A DNA stretch of 64,000 nucleotides from Gigantopelta aegis (Eukaryota > Mollusca > Gastropoda > Neomphalida > Peltospiridae): the NCBI RefSeq assembly GCF_016097555.1, contig NC_054706.1:43872004-43936003 (forward strand), read 5' to 3'. The notes under the pieces were generated by a model. The model worked only from the letters and a program-made list of their open reading frames with translations, did not search any database and was not told the origin of the DNA. This document shows, in pieces, positions 24,491-37,802 of this stretch (position 1 is its first letter; each line of letters starts with the position of its first letter). Made by a program: the position numbers and the translations under genes.

Positions 24491-25393
24491 ATGGTTTTTC
24501 ATTAAAAACAAAAACAAAAAAGTTAAAAGTTATATTAACCCAATATTATTTTCTAATTTTCAAAGTTCAACAAATCCACTAACCCGATGCTTTTTAACAC
24601 AGGGCTAATGACAAATGCCCGATTGGCTAGTGGGTTAAAAAACCCAAAACACATGGCTAACTTGAAATGATTTTTTCCCTCCACTGATGCCTGTTTGATA
24701 AATGTTAACCTGACATTGGTCACTGCATATCAACAAATCAATAAATATATCCATGGTAATTCCAGCGTTAAGGACGTGGCATTTTGTACAAAAAATGTGT
24801 ATATTTATTCAAGTGTTTATTTTGATGATGGACTATGACTATGATTATGATTATGTCCTTATGTACAAGTCTGTATAATACATAAGATCACTGTGTACTC
24901 GTTAGTTAGTGAAAACCTGTTATGGACATGGCATGTTTTGAAACACTTTGACCCCCAAGTGTATTATATCTGCAAAACTGCTCTGTTTAATATGATTTTT
25001 TAAATAATAATTATTTATATACTGGTAATAATAGTGATACTGGATGTAAGAATAGTTTGTTTTATATAGTAAATAATCAGTGCTATCTGCAATATTGTGT
25101 GTTACGGACGTGGCATCATGCAAACTGTACAACAGGATCTGTCTTCATTTGTTTAATTTTGTTTATTTATACACATAAATGAAAGAAAATATTATAAAGA
25201 CTTGGCAAACTGTTGTACTAGGTGCTTAAAGGGACTATTCCTGAGTTTGCAGCAATTATAATGTGTTCGGCAAATGTAACCTTTGTATTTATTAATATAC
25301 ATGTATGTATGTATATATTTTAGCTTAGAAATTGAATATCTGTGTATTTAATGCATTTCTTATAATTCTAATGTTTGTTAATAGCTCACTACT

Positions 25394-26195
25394 CAGGCCT
25401 GCACAAATTAAAAATTTGCATAACCGGAAAATCGGTTATGCCAAAAAAAATTGCATAACCTATTTTGATTTGCATAACCGGTTTTTTTTAAAAATGAAAA
25501 AGAACTTTAAAATAATTTTAATAAAGAACACCATTGTCATGTTGAAGTAAAAATGAACTGTAATAATATACCTTTATAGTATACACGTCAAACTTATACA
25601 GTCAAATTTTTCATCGCCATGTGTGATATTTGACAATTTCCCGTAATCAGCCGAAGTTTACCGATTAACGTTTATTAATGGAAGTATCGCAATTTCTGAT
25701 TGGCCGCATTTTGAAGGAATTCCCTTCGGTGACATCCAACAACCAATGAGAATATCTTACACTTCACAATATAAGTATTTTAGCTAGACTGGTATCTGCC
25801 ATTTCCGTAACATTTAATTATAATAACACGTCGGAAACCAGTCAAGTTGTTTGTACCCGCGATGTATCGTACGGTCACACGTTTTCGATCGACACGCGTT
25901 TCTGATCGTTCACATTTGTAATTGCAATAGTGCGAGAATGTGCGAACACTGATGTCACCACAAGAACGAAAACGAACACGGAAGTCACTGCTTTGTTCCG
26001 AGAGAAAAATTATTAAATACTTATAATTTTTTATTTATATTTTATTCATATATTTCGCTTAAGCGATCGAAAACCGGTGACTCTAGGACATTTTATTCAG
26101 AAAGTTTTGCACGAACGGTAAATCGGTTATGCGAAATAAATTTGCATAACCGACGCACGAACGAAACGATCGTTCGTGCAATTTGTGCAGGCCTG
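25394..26195. mobile_element. TIR element with 11-bp direct flanks
   Basis: Termini CAGGCCTGCACAAATT and AATTTGTGCAGGCCTG. The direct repeat AGCTCACTACT sits at 25383-25393 and 26196-26206. Inside are repeated TTTGCATAACCG and GATCGTTCGTGC blocks. Superfamily not assigned. Confidence 0.8.
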
Positions 26196-27063
26196 AGCTC
26201 ACTACTGACTTCTGTCTACAATCATTTATATATATATATATCAGTTTACTTTGTCTTCCAACAGCCAAACAAAATTTGAAATAATTGGCTAAACATATTT
26301 ATCAATATGATACTTTGTATTTCAACCGTTTAATACAATTTACTATTACCCAAATATAATTATTACAGGCGAATGGATTCATCACTGTCTATTTTAATGG
26401 CTACAAACATAGTATAGTTCTTTTAAATTAATACTTTCGATGCCAATTACATGTACATGTTCCTTTAATTCGTTTCATATAATTAAACAAAATGTATATA
26501 AAATATATCTTAAAAATGCATTTCAAAGATGAAAAGGATCCTTTGATTTGAAAAATGACATTGTATCTTACATATATGTATTAAGTGATAATTATTTAAA
26601 TAATTAAAAGTTTATTTTTCCAAAGCCACATTATCATCTGATATCAAGTACCAGTTGCTTCCCTACATGTCACGCAAAATGTCATTTTATCTGACCGACC
26701 ATCTTTGTTCACATGCACAACTACAAAAGTGCCCTGATAGATACATGTTCACCACAGTATATGTATGCCTGAACTTCATGTTTAGAAGCCTATACTGATG
26801 GTCTTGTTGAATGTTCATTGCTGAAAGTTAAAAGTCCAGTTTAAACCTTCAGATTCATATTATCACTCATGAAACTAAGGGATAATCAATATGTATCTGA
26901 AATACTTTAAAACACACACACACACGGAAAATAAAAAGTTGCTTGTGAAACAGATTCTTCAAATTATTTAATATTGTGCATTTTAAGTGGAATTTGTTGT
27001 CTACCCCAACCCCACAATTCAATTACAAGTATTGTCAATATGGTGTCTGCTCCAATGCCAGGT

Positions 27064-27150
27064 AACAGCCTCGGTGAAACAGTGGTTAAACCATTGGTAG
27101 GTACTGGGTTCACATCCTAGTACCAGCTCCCACTCAATGTGAATGGGGAG
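27064..27150 (+). mobile_element. SINE head fragment
   Basis: CAGTGGTTAAACCATTGG, GGTACTGGGTTCACATCCTAG (B box-like): the tRNA-derived head of the 58079-type SINE. Confidence 0.6.
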
Positions 27151-27882
27151 ATATTCTCACACTAACCATTAATAAAAAAAATATAAATCCACACTAGCCT
27201 ATCAGGCTACTGGGTTTGTATTTATCACTAGCCTGGTGTTAAAAAGCATTAGCCTCGGGCGTCGGGCTAGTGGACGTTTCTAACTCTGCCAAAGACTGCC
27301 AACTAACTAGGGTTGGGCATCATGAAAAATAATGTACCATGGTATACCACATTAGTAGTGACATCAGTGTTCTTACTGCTCCATTTAAGCGGGGTGGTTT
27401 GCCCCGATATTGCATTTTCCAGCCGCAATCCTTTATTTTTCTGCACCCTCTTTTATTTTCCCGCACACTACTATATTTTACAGCACCCATCTCTGATATT
27501 TCCAAATCATCGACACTTTTTTCCACACCAAACTAAATAAATTGATCAGTCTGTGCACGAGACATCAAAGCAAACAAGCTGTGGTGTGTATGGAAAAGAA
27601 AATGATATTTACTGTAAAATAATTTAACAGTATTTTTAACAGCCTCTATTTTGTCCCATACCTGTATCCAGTTGTATGTTCTATATATTTTATTTGAGCA
27701 ATGAAAACATTTTATTTTTTATCAATTCAGTAATCTCCAACTGAAAAACCACTTCTTTGGTGCCAAATTTGTCACGTGATCAGATCCACTAACTATCATC
27801 TGAAATTCTGATATTTTGTCCTCAATTGCAGATTCAATTGGTTGTAACTGATGATTTTTACTTTCTGAAATTTGTTTATTAA

Positions 27883-28709
27883 AGGGACACACCCTAGTTA
27901 CGGCTAGTTGTTAACCATTACGGCGTTGTTTTTCGCTATTAAACCCATTTTTTCACAAATAAAATTGCACTTTACTTACTGTTTATTATTTAGAATATAC
28001 ATTTCCATTCACCTGAAGTGTTTTTTGGTAATCCTGGTAATCCTGGTGTTTGTAATACCACAAAATGCATTTTTCGTATTTCTGAAAAACGGACGCACGT
28101 TTGAGAAAAAAACGTTGAGCAGACAAGGTCTAATCTATTTTTAGACAGGATATTTCCATTTCAATGTCACAGACGTTAGTATACCACATGACCGTTATCA
28201 TTTTGGTTCGGTTTGTTTTCTCGTGCACGGTTCGCGCAATCAACATCCGATTTGTTGTTGTTCATTTGTGAGATTTTTCTTCACAGTTCGTGAAAATTTT
28301 CAGCAACAATAAAGTTCAGACAAGTAAGTATCTCAATACAAAACGTTACAAACCCTTAAAACCAATAAAAGTCCTACGATATCTGGAGAGGGGATACAAC
28401 CAGGACAGAACAGTTGGAACATGTCCAGGAGAGGTGAAAAGAATGCACCCCAAGTCTGTGCGCACTCTGTGAAATTTGTTGTGTGACGTAGGCATTGTTG
28501 TGCTTCGAGCGACATCTACCGGTGACATCAGAATACTAACTTTCAAAATTATTTCAAGCAATTGGGACATGGGGATTCCCATGGTATTTATCGATATAAA
28601 ACCTGCTTTTTCACTCCATTTGATAAAAACGTGATCTAAGTGTGTTACAGGTTTGTAGATTAACCAAATTATAATTTATTTTCACTGGATGGAACTAGGG
28701 TGTGTGGCT
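27883..28709. mobile_element. TTAA-flanked MITE (Kolobok/piggyBac-like target), family A
   Basis: Ends AGGGACACACCCTAGTT and AACTAGGGTGTGTGGCT, each next to TTAA. The interior shares TAATACCACAAAATG-xATTTTTC with the element at 57509-57900. No transposase. Confidence 0.75.
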
Positions 28710-29077
28710 TTAAGCAATTCTTTATAAAATATTTAAAACAAATTGGGGGATATCACTGCTTATAAAACAACGGAAGTGGTAGTGTTCATTATTAAAATTG
28801 TTTATCTTGAGTGCCAAATTATATATATACACTGCCTTTACCACAAAAAAAACCCAAATACTTTTGATCAGCTGGCAATATCAAAGCGATCGATTTAACT
28901 CCGAGAGTTCAGTCCCGTGACCCCGTAACAGGCCTAACATCAAAGGCGATTCACAGCCTTTCAGACATTTTACATGGAAGTGGAACACGTGCATTTTTAA
29001 AATGCGAAAATGTTATTCTATTAAATTGAAATGTATGTTTGGAATATTATTTTGAAGATATCTTTCAAATGTGAAAC

Positions 29078-30050
29078 ATGGTGAACCATTGTTCGGTGTA
29101 TGGATGTACAAAAGCTGCAGTTAAAGGCAAAAGAAGTTTGTATATTTTTCCGAAAGACAAACCGACATTGTTTGCACGGCAGGGATTTACCTTGTTTTTC
29201 TGAAATGGGGGTCCCTTGGACTTACCTCTTTCTTTTCTGGGGGTCCCAACCTGAAAACAAAGGGTCCCAAAACCACACAAACGACAGAGAGCTGCAGACA
29301 ACAAATCACAGGTATACTATATGTTTCATTAAAGTAAATTTAACAAGCTGTGTTGTTGTTTTTCCTTTCGGGAAATCATTGTCGGTATTCATTGTTTATT
29401 CTTTCAAAATCAACATTTCACTTTGATCTGTGTAATTATTTGAACCATTTCCTGCAAACTAAATGACACTCACAATACCATGCGTTGTTTATGAATCGTG
29501 CTACTTGTTTGTTAATGCAAATCAGAACATTTAACCAATTTGTTTTATTTGCCCGGGAATTTCCGATTGTGTTCGGCCTGTTGACAAGAAGTTCCGAATG
29601 ATTGCAAATCCGCGATCTCTTTCCGGAAATTACTAACTTTAACCGATTAAGCACAGCAAAGGATAAAGACACAGTGTTCCCAGAGATTAAAACTTTTTGT
29701 TTTCGATATGGGGAATCCCCATTTGAATACACAGTTTATAGGTAGAAAAGAAATAGTGTGTTACACAGAATGATCGATCTTTGATAGTGGACAGGGTTAC
29801 TGAAAATTTCAGATATTTTATGCATCCCACGGGACGCAGTATCTCTTTTTTTGCGGGTCCAGTTAAGTTTTAGTGCGTCCTATACGCAAGTTTTGTGCGT
29901 CCGGTAAATCCCTGGCACGGAAGCAGTTCTTAAACCGAACACGTGCGTAATGGAAAGGACTGTCAAGATAGGATTCGATTTGCAATGACCACTTCACACC
30001 TGGGGATTACGACAATTATCAAAGATGGTCAGTGGGAATGGCACCAAAAT
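29078..30050 (+). pseudogene. THAP-domain pseudogene interrupted by an insertion
   Basis: From ATG 29078 the frame reads MVNHCSVYGCTKAAVKGKRS then LYIFPKDKP, the start of a THAP (C2CH) DNA-binding domain. It stops being THAP at 29180 where a 735-bp element begins. Past the element (29921 on) the same frame continues with W-K-G-L, CNDHFTPGDYD and VGMAP, the second half of a THAP domain, but with two in-frame stops. THAP domains occur in host factors and in P-element/Kolobok transposases; which one this was is open. Confidence 0.75.
29180..29914 (+). mobile_element. CAGGGATTTACC element, copy 1
   Basis: Termini CAGGGATTTACC / GGTAAATCCCTG; 6-bp direct flank GCACGG. Inserted in the THAP frame. 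Inverted relative to copy 2. Confidence 0.85.
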
Positions 30051-30271
30051 GTTTGCTAAAGAACTTGTCTGTTCCATGCCTGTACTCCCTTGTTCAACAC
30101 GATGCATTTATATATGTTAAAAAAATAAATGTAGGAAAAATATTTTTTAGAAGAAAAAAAATCGCATTTTTCATGTACATCGCCCGAAGACAAAAACAGA
30201 TAGGCATACCGAATGTTAATGCGATTTTGTCAACAAATTTTTTTTTCCTACATTTATTGTTTTAACATATA

Positions 30272-31610
30272 CAGTCAGACCTCGTTACAACGACCGTCGT
30301 TACTACAACATTTACACCATCTGACCACAAATTGTCGGGAACAAACGTACATCAGTGTTATTCTGTTCATTAAAACGGAATTCACACCTTCCGACACAGA
30401 CAGTGCAAATTAGGAACAAACATGCATCCGACGTCTAAAAACACCTCTTTCCAACGACATTACATAATCACAGATACCGTAGCATATTGACAGTACACAC
30501 ACAACCACTTATATTCCTTGATCTCGTAGTGAGCCAACTGTGTCACAGGGATTTACCGGACGCACAAAACTTGCGTATAGGACGCACTAAAACTTAACTG
30601 GACCCGCAAAAATAGAGATACTGCGTCCCGTGGGACGCATAAAATATCTGACATTTTCAGTAACCCTGTCCACTATCACAGATCGATCATTCTGTGTAAC
30701 ACACTATTTCTTTTCTACCTATAAACTGCGTATTCAAATGGGGATTCCCCATATCGAAAACAAAAAGTTTTAATCTCTGGGAACACTGCGTCTTTATCCT
30801 TTGCTGCGCTTAATCGGGTAAAGTTGGTAATTTCCGGAAAGAGATCGCGGATTTGCGATCATTCGGAACTTCTCGTCAACAGGCCGAACACAATCGGAAA
30901 TTCCCGGGCGAATAAAGCAAATTGGTTAAATGTTCTGATTTGCATTAACAAACAAGTAGCAACGCATGGTATTGTGAGTGTCATGGTTCAAATAATTATA
31001 CAGATCAAAGTGAAATGTTGATTTTGAAAGAATAAACAATGAATACCGACATTGATTTCCCGAAAGGAAAAACAACAACACAGCTTGTTAAATTTACTTT
31101 AATGAAACATATAAATGATATAGTATACACGTGATTTGTTGTCTGCAGCTCTCTGTCGTTTGTGTGGTTTTGGGACCCTTTGTTTTCAGGTTGGGACCCC
31201 CAGAAAAGAAAGAGGTGAGTCCAAGGGACCCCCATTTCAGAAAAACAAGGTAAATCCCTGTGTGTCACATGCTGTCCGAGCTACCGATGTCTGCGAAATC
31301 TGTAGACATGTATTGCTTTTGTAAATAACCCTTTAGTTAACCAATTAAAAGATTAACTGCGAACAATAAATCTTCTATTTTCATATTTTGTAAACGAAAC
31401 AGGTACCAATTGTAGATGTCTGTTAACTAAGTAATGATTAGACTGACGATGAATGCGCCTTGTTTAATATATTTAATTATGTTTTTAAAAAACATATTTA
31501 ATGTATGTACGTGTATTTGTTGTTTTTAATAATAATTGCAAAACATTAATTATTTAAATGCTATCCAGTCATCAGTTAATATTGATTAGTATTAGTAAAA
31601 AATATTTTTC
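30272..31610 (+). mobile_element. pogo/Tigger-like relic split by an insertion
   Basis: Left end TA-CAGTCAGACCTCGTTACAAC. The interior matches the copy at 4428-5066 on both sides of the insertion at 30546-31260. The right terminus is lost. Confidence 0.65.
30546..31260 (-). mobile_element. CAGGGATTTACC element, copy 2
   Basis: Same termini as copy 1 in opposite orientation; 7-bp direct flank TGTGTCA at 30539-30545 and 31261-31267. Inserted in a pogo-like relic. Confidence 0.85.
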
Positions 31611-31628
31611 CTACATTTATTTTTTTAA

Positions 31629-32309
31629 CCTTTAGACTACTGGATTAATTTTTAACAAAAACCACGTTGAGTGGGTACAAGTTTATAATTTTTACTCACA
31701 TATATTCACTTAAATGTTTCATAAATACATGAAATAAAGTTCATATATGAATTGTAAGTATTATTTTCGTTTCTTTTTTTGTAATTTTTATTATTTTATA
31801 TCGGCTAATGGTGATTAAAATTAGGCCAAAAATCGAAAAAGTTGCGTTTACTTACGGGCATTTGTGGCCAGCTGTCCAGTATTTATGTCCATTATTCCCG
31901 ATAACAGTGGTTTTCTGACCAGAATTTTTTTTAAAACCCGAACTACGATTCATATTGCAATATTTGGTAATTTTCGTTGTTGGTAAAACGATCAAATTTA
32001 TTATCAAATTAGCTGTCACAATCAGCTATCGATCCCTGAAAATTACCGTGACGTGCCGCCATTGTTGTCAATCGAAAATACTTGCCGAAAACCACTTTTT
32101 TAACTCAAAATTTCAAGATATTTTCAATTGAAAAAATCAAAACAAAAACCACCATTTTGAAAAAAAATCTTTTTTCTTTAATTATATTTCCGTTTACGGT
32201 GAGTGGTGTGTGCAAAACGGCGGGAAATATGAATTGGGGAATGCACTGTATACAGTATATTGACTGACGTGACGTCGGGCGAGAAATCTCGCCTGCAGTA
32301 GTCAGAAGG
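31629..32309. mobile_element. piggyBac-like MITE
   Basis: Ends CCTTTAGACTACTGGAT and GCAGTAGTCAGAAGG (imperfect inverted), each next to TTAA. CCYTT-type termini with TTAA targets fit piggyBac. No transposase frame. Confidence 0.65.
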
Positions 32310-32313
32310 TTAA

Positions 32314-33203
32314 CATATATAAATGCATCGTGGGCTAACCACATAAATGCCATTATTAAAAAATCTTATTTATTATACATTTTTCGACAAAACAGAAAAT
32401 ATCTTGACCAAAAGACCAGATTAATATTCTACAGCTCTTACATATTACCTCACTTAGACTATTGCTCCACAATTTGGGGAACCTGTTCAAAACATTCTAT
32501 AGGAAAACTTCAAAAAATCCAAAATCAAGCTGCAAGACTTATTACTGAAAAAAGCAAAGAAATGTCCACTGCAGAAATAATTAGCTCTCTCAAATGGCTT
32601 AAAATCAAAGAGAGAATTGACTTTAGAACCTGCCAGTTTGTCTACAAAGTCCTCAACAAACTATCTCCATCATATCTAGAAACAATGTTTCAAACAACTT
32701 CAGAAATTCACTCCTTAAATCTGAGGTCAACTCAACATAATCACCTTTATGAATTAAAACCAAGAACAGAATTTTATCGCCATAGTTTTTCATGCAGGGG
32801 AGCTAAACTGTGGAACACACTACCTTCAAAGATAAAATATTCTCAATCCCTCGCCTCATTCAAATCCAGTTATTTTAAGCACTATTCAAATAATAATCAA
32901 TTTTAAGATATACCTTTGTTGTTGATTTTGTGTTTGTTAAAATAATTATGATGTATTGAGTTATCACCGACTCAAGTTTCTTAACAAATTGATTTAAATA
33001 TTATTTATATATTCATAATATGTGCTATTGTTCCTCATGCTATACATATTACATGTATGTTGATGTTGTTTCTTTGAATGTATGTATGTATAATATCATG
33101 TATAGATTAGAGAGGGCCTCATGGGAGACCAGTCACCGTGTACTGAATGTGTTTACCCTCTGAAAATAAAGAATTTTATTATTATTATTATTATTATTAT
33201 TAT
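32314..33203 (+). mobile_element. 5'-truncated LINE with ATT tail
   Basis: The frame through 32562-32906 extends left to about 32316. It codes the C-terminal region of a Jockey/CR1-type reverse transcriptase: ILPHLDYCSTIWG, KLQKIQNQAARLI, LKWLKIKERIDFRTCQFVYK, GAKLWNTLP, ending NNNQF and a stop at 32906. A 3' UTR and an (ATT)n tail at about 33176-33203 follow. The reverse transcriptase catalytic core is missing, so it is dead. Confidence 0.85.
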
Positions 33204-34346
33204 CGTGTTGAGGTGTATCTTTGTGCCAAATATGAACAATGTACACCTCGGCATTAACATTCGGGGTTTGTTTTTGTCAATGGGCGATGTCCGGGCTCTG
33301 GGCTGCAAATAGGCTGACCACATTTGGCTCAACGGATCATCTTCGGTGTACTACGGTTCAAACGGATAGGTAAGTACCCCTAACGGATTTTCTCCTTCCT
33401 CACCAGTCGAGGTAGCATTAGAATAAATAGATAAATGCAACAAGTCCGAAATATCCAAACTAACGTCTGATTAGAATGAGCTATTTTCCAAAGAATCATT
33501 ACATGCTGTCGCCATGCTAACCTACTAATGAATGAGTGGAATTCACCTGATGTGACATCACAGGTCAGATGCGGGTCAAATCGACTGGGTCAGTGTTTAT
33601 TCCCCCCCGAGCGTTTTACAAAGTCGCTTTATTAATAATTGGGGTGGTATTTTCGTTTTTCATGTTTAATAATGTAATCTTTATGTATTTCTTATATATA
33701 CTATGTATTAATAATGTGCCATGATTGTGGACCTTTAAATCTTTTGATCGGTTCAGCAAAACAAATGCCCGTGAATGTCAGATCGACAACATCTTCGGTA
33801 CATAAAAGATGAGTCCACTTGTATTTCGTACCAACTTTTTTGTACCAAATACTGATGGTAAAAATAAGTATTATGTCAAGTCTACAAAGTCGACCAACAC
33901 ACAACAATCAGGGGTTCAAAAAATCCCATTGCCCGACGCCCGTGCCAAGTGGAATTTTCATGCCGGGCAAGTAATTATGTTAACTGCATATGCCCGATAA
34001 CAAGTGACTATATAATTAACACCTAAAACATTTTTCTTTTCTTTTTTTGTTACAAATCTCGGTAAAACCTTTGGAAAGAGTTCCAATCATTCGAGCATTT
34101 ACATAGCTCTAAGGAGAACTAACTCTAAAGGCTGGAACAATCGGAACTCTTGCCAACGCTTTAACACCAAAACAGAAAACAATGTGTTGAAAAGTTCAAT
34201 AACCACTTTAGAGTTATTCCTCTTTTACTATCAACTAAGATCGGTAATTTCCACCACTGAACGTTTGACTAAATTCGTACAAGTAATCGGTTCGATGATC
34301 TTCAAACTTGGAAATAGCGTCCAATATGCTTTACAGCTTATGTATA

Positions 34347-34437
34347 GGGGAATGTCCGAGTAACTCTCAATTCCTGAAAAATAATGGAGACGAGTCCCAT
34401 TATTTTTCAGGAATGGAGAGTTACGAGGATATTCCCC
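34347..34437. repeat. 91-bp near-perfect hairpin
   Basis: Arms GGGGAATGTCCGAGTAACTC and its near-complement, joined through TTCCTGAAAAATAATGG. A third copy of CTGAAAAATAATGGAG lies at about 34546. Confidence 0.7.
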
Positions 34438-35682
34438 ATCTTAAAATACACCACTGAGTAATAATTTTATGTGAATATATGTTAGTATGGAAATTAACAC
34501 TAATGATTTTAGTGGGTTAATTAAGTAGGGTTCATCTTTTAATTACTGAAAAATAATGGAGCGTTGAGACAATACTGTGACTTCGCAGGTGTATTTTAAA
34601 TAAAAATAAAATATACATGCTTTATGAATGCAATCAAAATGTTTAATCCTTACAAAAATTGTCATATTCAAATTATATTAGACGTTAATGCGGTGGACTC
34701 TGGAATCTACTCTTTGCAAATGAATGGGAGCATAAAGCATGTTTATAATTTCTGAGTTCACTTGAACAAAACATAAATATTATGAACTGTATTCTTATAA
34801 ACATTGCAAGATATATTTTAGTTTAGATATCATAAACCTTGTAGCAAAAACATACTTAATGTTTTTCAGTACTTTGCAAATGTAAATCTACATCCATGTA
34901 AAATGAACAGGTAAGGTGAAGTTAGATTTCATAAGCCCTACGTCAAAATCGTGACAAGTTAGATTTCATTAGCCCTACGCCATAATCATGATGGTGTGAT
35001 GCTCTCTAAGCATACATGAATATATTATTTTTTTCTGCTTTATTAATAGTTTTTAACAAATAAATTATGCTCAATAAATTAAAAATACAAGGCTGCAATC
35101 AATGTACACCCCGTCCCCTTCTGTTGTTAACCAAACATGCACTTTTTAAAAACATAAACTCATGTTTACTTTGAGCCCAGCCACGGCTGTTTGCGAGACT
35201 TTTCTCAGCTATAAACAGGGTAAAAAAAAATTTTGGGCATGGCGCTATGAAACTGAATGTAACCACATAATGAAAATGGGTTAAGTTTAGTGTTAGGGTT
35301 AAGAAAATCATACAGTAATGATAAGAGTAATTAATTTCGTGAAAAAGTCAACTGTAAAAAAAAAAAAATTGGGTAAATATGTTGAGATGAACAAGTTGAC
35401 ACTACCAAACAAATAAAGTTTAAATCAACAACAAATGGACACTATTTAAAAAATAAAGTTTAAATCAACAAATAGAGAAGACAGTGGATACTACTGGACA
35501 GACATATACATTTAGTACTTCCTGAGTAAGTGTTGTAACCTATTGGCAAAATTCTTTATTTATGTAATCAAACCAATTACTTTCAATATTATTACATTAT
35601 TAAGCACTGTATTAAATTAAATAGGAGTAACACAATTGGTTACCTTACGAAATGAAAAAAAATAAATAAAAAAATAGTAATA

Positions 35683-37182
35683 CAGTGAAACCTGTCTAAA
35701 CCGGATGACGTCGGTGACCTAATATTTATCCGGTTTAGACAGGATCCGGTGTTTAGAGGGTCGCGTTTATATAAAACAGAGTTATTGCCCTTGGCGTGCA
35801 CTTTGCAATGAATTACCCGAGAATGATTTGATTGATCCAATAAACCTGTTTTGTAACGTACAGTTATATAATCATTTATTTAGTTAATGATAACATTGTG
35901 CTGCAATATTTACTAATTATTAATGCATTGTTTGTTTCCACAAGTTTCTTTTGCCATGGATCTAGAACTTTCTTTCGTAAATTCTCTGATATGTTCGTAG
36001 CTAAAAACGAACATGTCCGAGAATTGCCGAATGAATCTGAATGTGGTAAAGGCAACAAGGGCTAATCATCTCGCCGTATCCCTATTATGTTATATATATA
36101 TTTGTGAACTAACTTTAAAACAAAACAAAAAACAAAACAAAACAAGTTTCAGTATAATTTAGTTTTTATCGAAACCTTGCATGATTTTCACCAAAAACAT
36201 GGACCCGATCAACGTTTAAAAAACGAGTCCACAGTTTGTTGTTTTGCTTCTGATTTGCTTTTGAGGACAGTCTTCATAGACATTGATTCAAGTTTCAGAA
36301 TGTGTTCTAAATAGCGTTCATCCTTTGCAAGAGCAAAATTTCTAAGTTTTTTAATCATAACCAGTGCATCATTGTGCGATATTTCACAACCGTTGGGTTG
36401 CAAACTTTCATCGGAACAACTTTCACTCTCGTCATCACTTGATTTTCTGAATCTGAATCTTTAATCAAGTCAAATTTTACCTTCAAAGATAATTCTACAC
36501 GCCTACGTTTAGCCTGAGGTGGCCGTGACATTTTTTTTCTCCTAATTTAGTAAAGTGTAGCAAAATTCAGTGTGTGTATCTCTCGTTTATATTGCAGAAA
36601 TGATAAAATTCCCTATTAGTGTTTATTCGGTGTATAAAATATTATGTCACGTGTGTACATTTTACTTGAAGTTTAGTTTTTTCTATCATTTTACTCTAAC
36701 TGTGCCTGTATTTCAATGTTAAATTGCATTGACCAAATCAAAGGCGGAAACCGTAAGGCGTGAGTAGCGGGCATGTGTTTGAAGGTGAGAAGTCGACAGT
36801 TTCAGACAGTACAATTGGAAACAATCAAGCATTAATTACTCTGTCTGCTATTCTGGGCTGAGACCGCAGAAAGCAGTGACCTGTGACGTAACACCGGATG
36901 TTGGTCAGTGGAAATTCCGGTCGGTTTTGTTAGCTGGAAGTTGTGTTTTCACGCGAAGTTGACTCTTCATTCATTTACACTACGCCGGTTTGTTCAGGTT
37001 AATTTATTAAGGATTTAACATTTCTGAGCGAAAAATCAATCCGGTTTTCGGAATTGAGAGGTTCCAGTTTTATCAGGTTTTTATACATGGTTTAAATAGC
37101 AAAAACATTCGGGACCATGGAACTTGGCTGGTTTTGACAGGATTCCGGTATGTTCAAGGTCCGGTTTAGACAGGTTTCACTG
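35683..37182 (-). mobile_element. internally deleted Tigger-like (pogo-group) transposon
   Basis: Termini CAGTGAAACCTGTCTAAACC and the exact complement, flanked by TA (1500 bp). On the minus strand ATG 36531 opens MSRPPQAKRRRVELSLKVKF, like the CENP-B-type N-terminus of pogo transposases. After about 30 codons it meets, one base out of frame, an acidic segment and C-terminus (36437-36209, ending TVDSFFKR). The DDE core is absent. Confidence 0.85.
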
Positions 37183-37802
37183 TAATAAAAAAAAGCTTCT
37201 CCCTTTTCAACATTTATTACATATAATTATATGTGCATTAGAGGTGTGCAGTATTATCAGTATTTTTTTCTGTTGTAGTATGTGCCTATACATTTTGTAC
37301 TGTACCGATATACTTCGGGACTTTCCGTGAACGATAACGTTACGGAAACTCCCGAGAAATAAATTATCAGTGTCGTGAAACAAAATACATATTTTGAGAA
37401 ATTATTTAAAAAGCAAAATAGTAAATGTCAAATGCTATTGATTGCTCGTGTTCCATTAACAAATCTTTGAAAAATAACAGAATTTCTTATAGTATTTAGA
37501 ATCTCAAAACATTGCCACAAAGTTTTAAAAACATGGTAGTTTGTTGTTGTTTGCATCACGTGTGAAATCGGCCATTTGCAGAACTTGCTCTGTTGTTTAC
37601 CAAAGTCGCAAATTACAAAAAATAATAAAAATTGGCAAAAGAATTTTTGGTGTGGCGAAATAAAATTATAAAAAAAATTCATGTTGCATTATTGATACTA
37701 AATGTTTGATTGCTAGCTACAAGAAGTTTTACTTTTTATTAGTCATGTTTCAAGCGTTATATCCGATAATGTTGTAAAATATAGGTCACATGGTTGAATT
37801 CA

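Noticed and set aside
33809..34000. 63-codon ORF ending near CCCGACGCCCG
   Set aside because: Overlaps a fragment that looks like one end of a CTAGCC/GCCCGA-type hAT-like element; the other end was not found, so neither gene nor full element is claimed.
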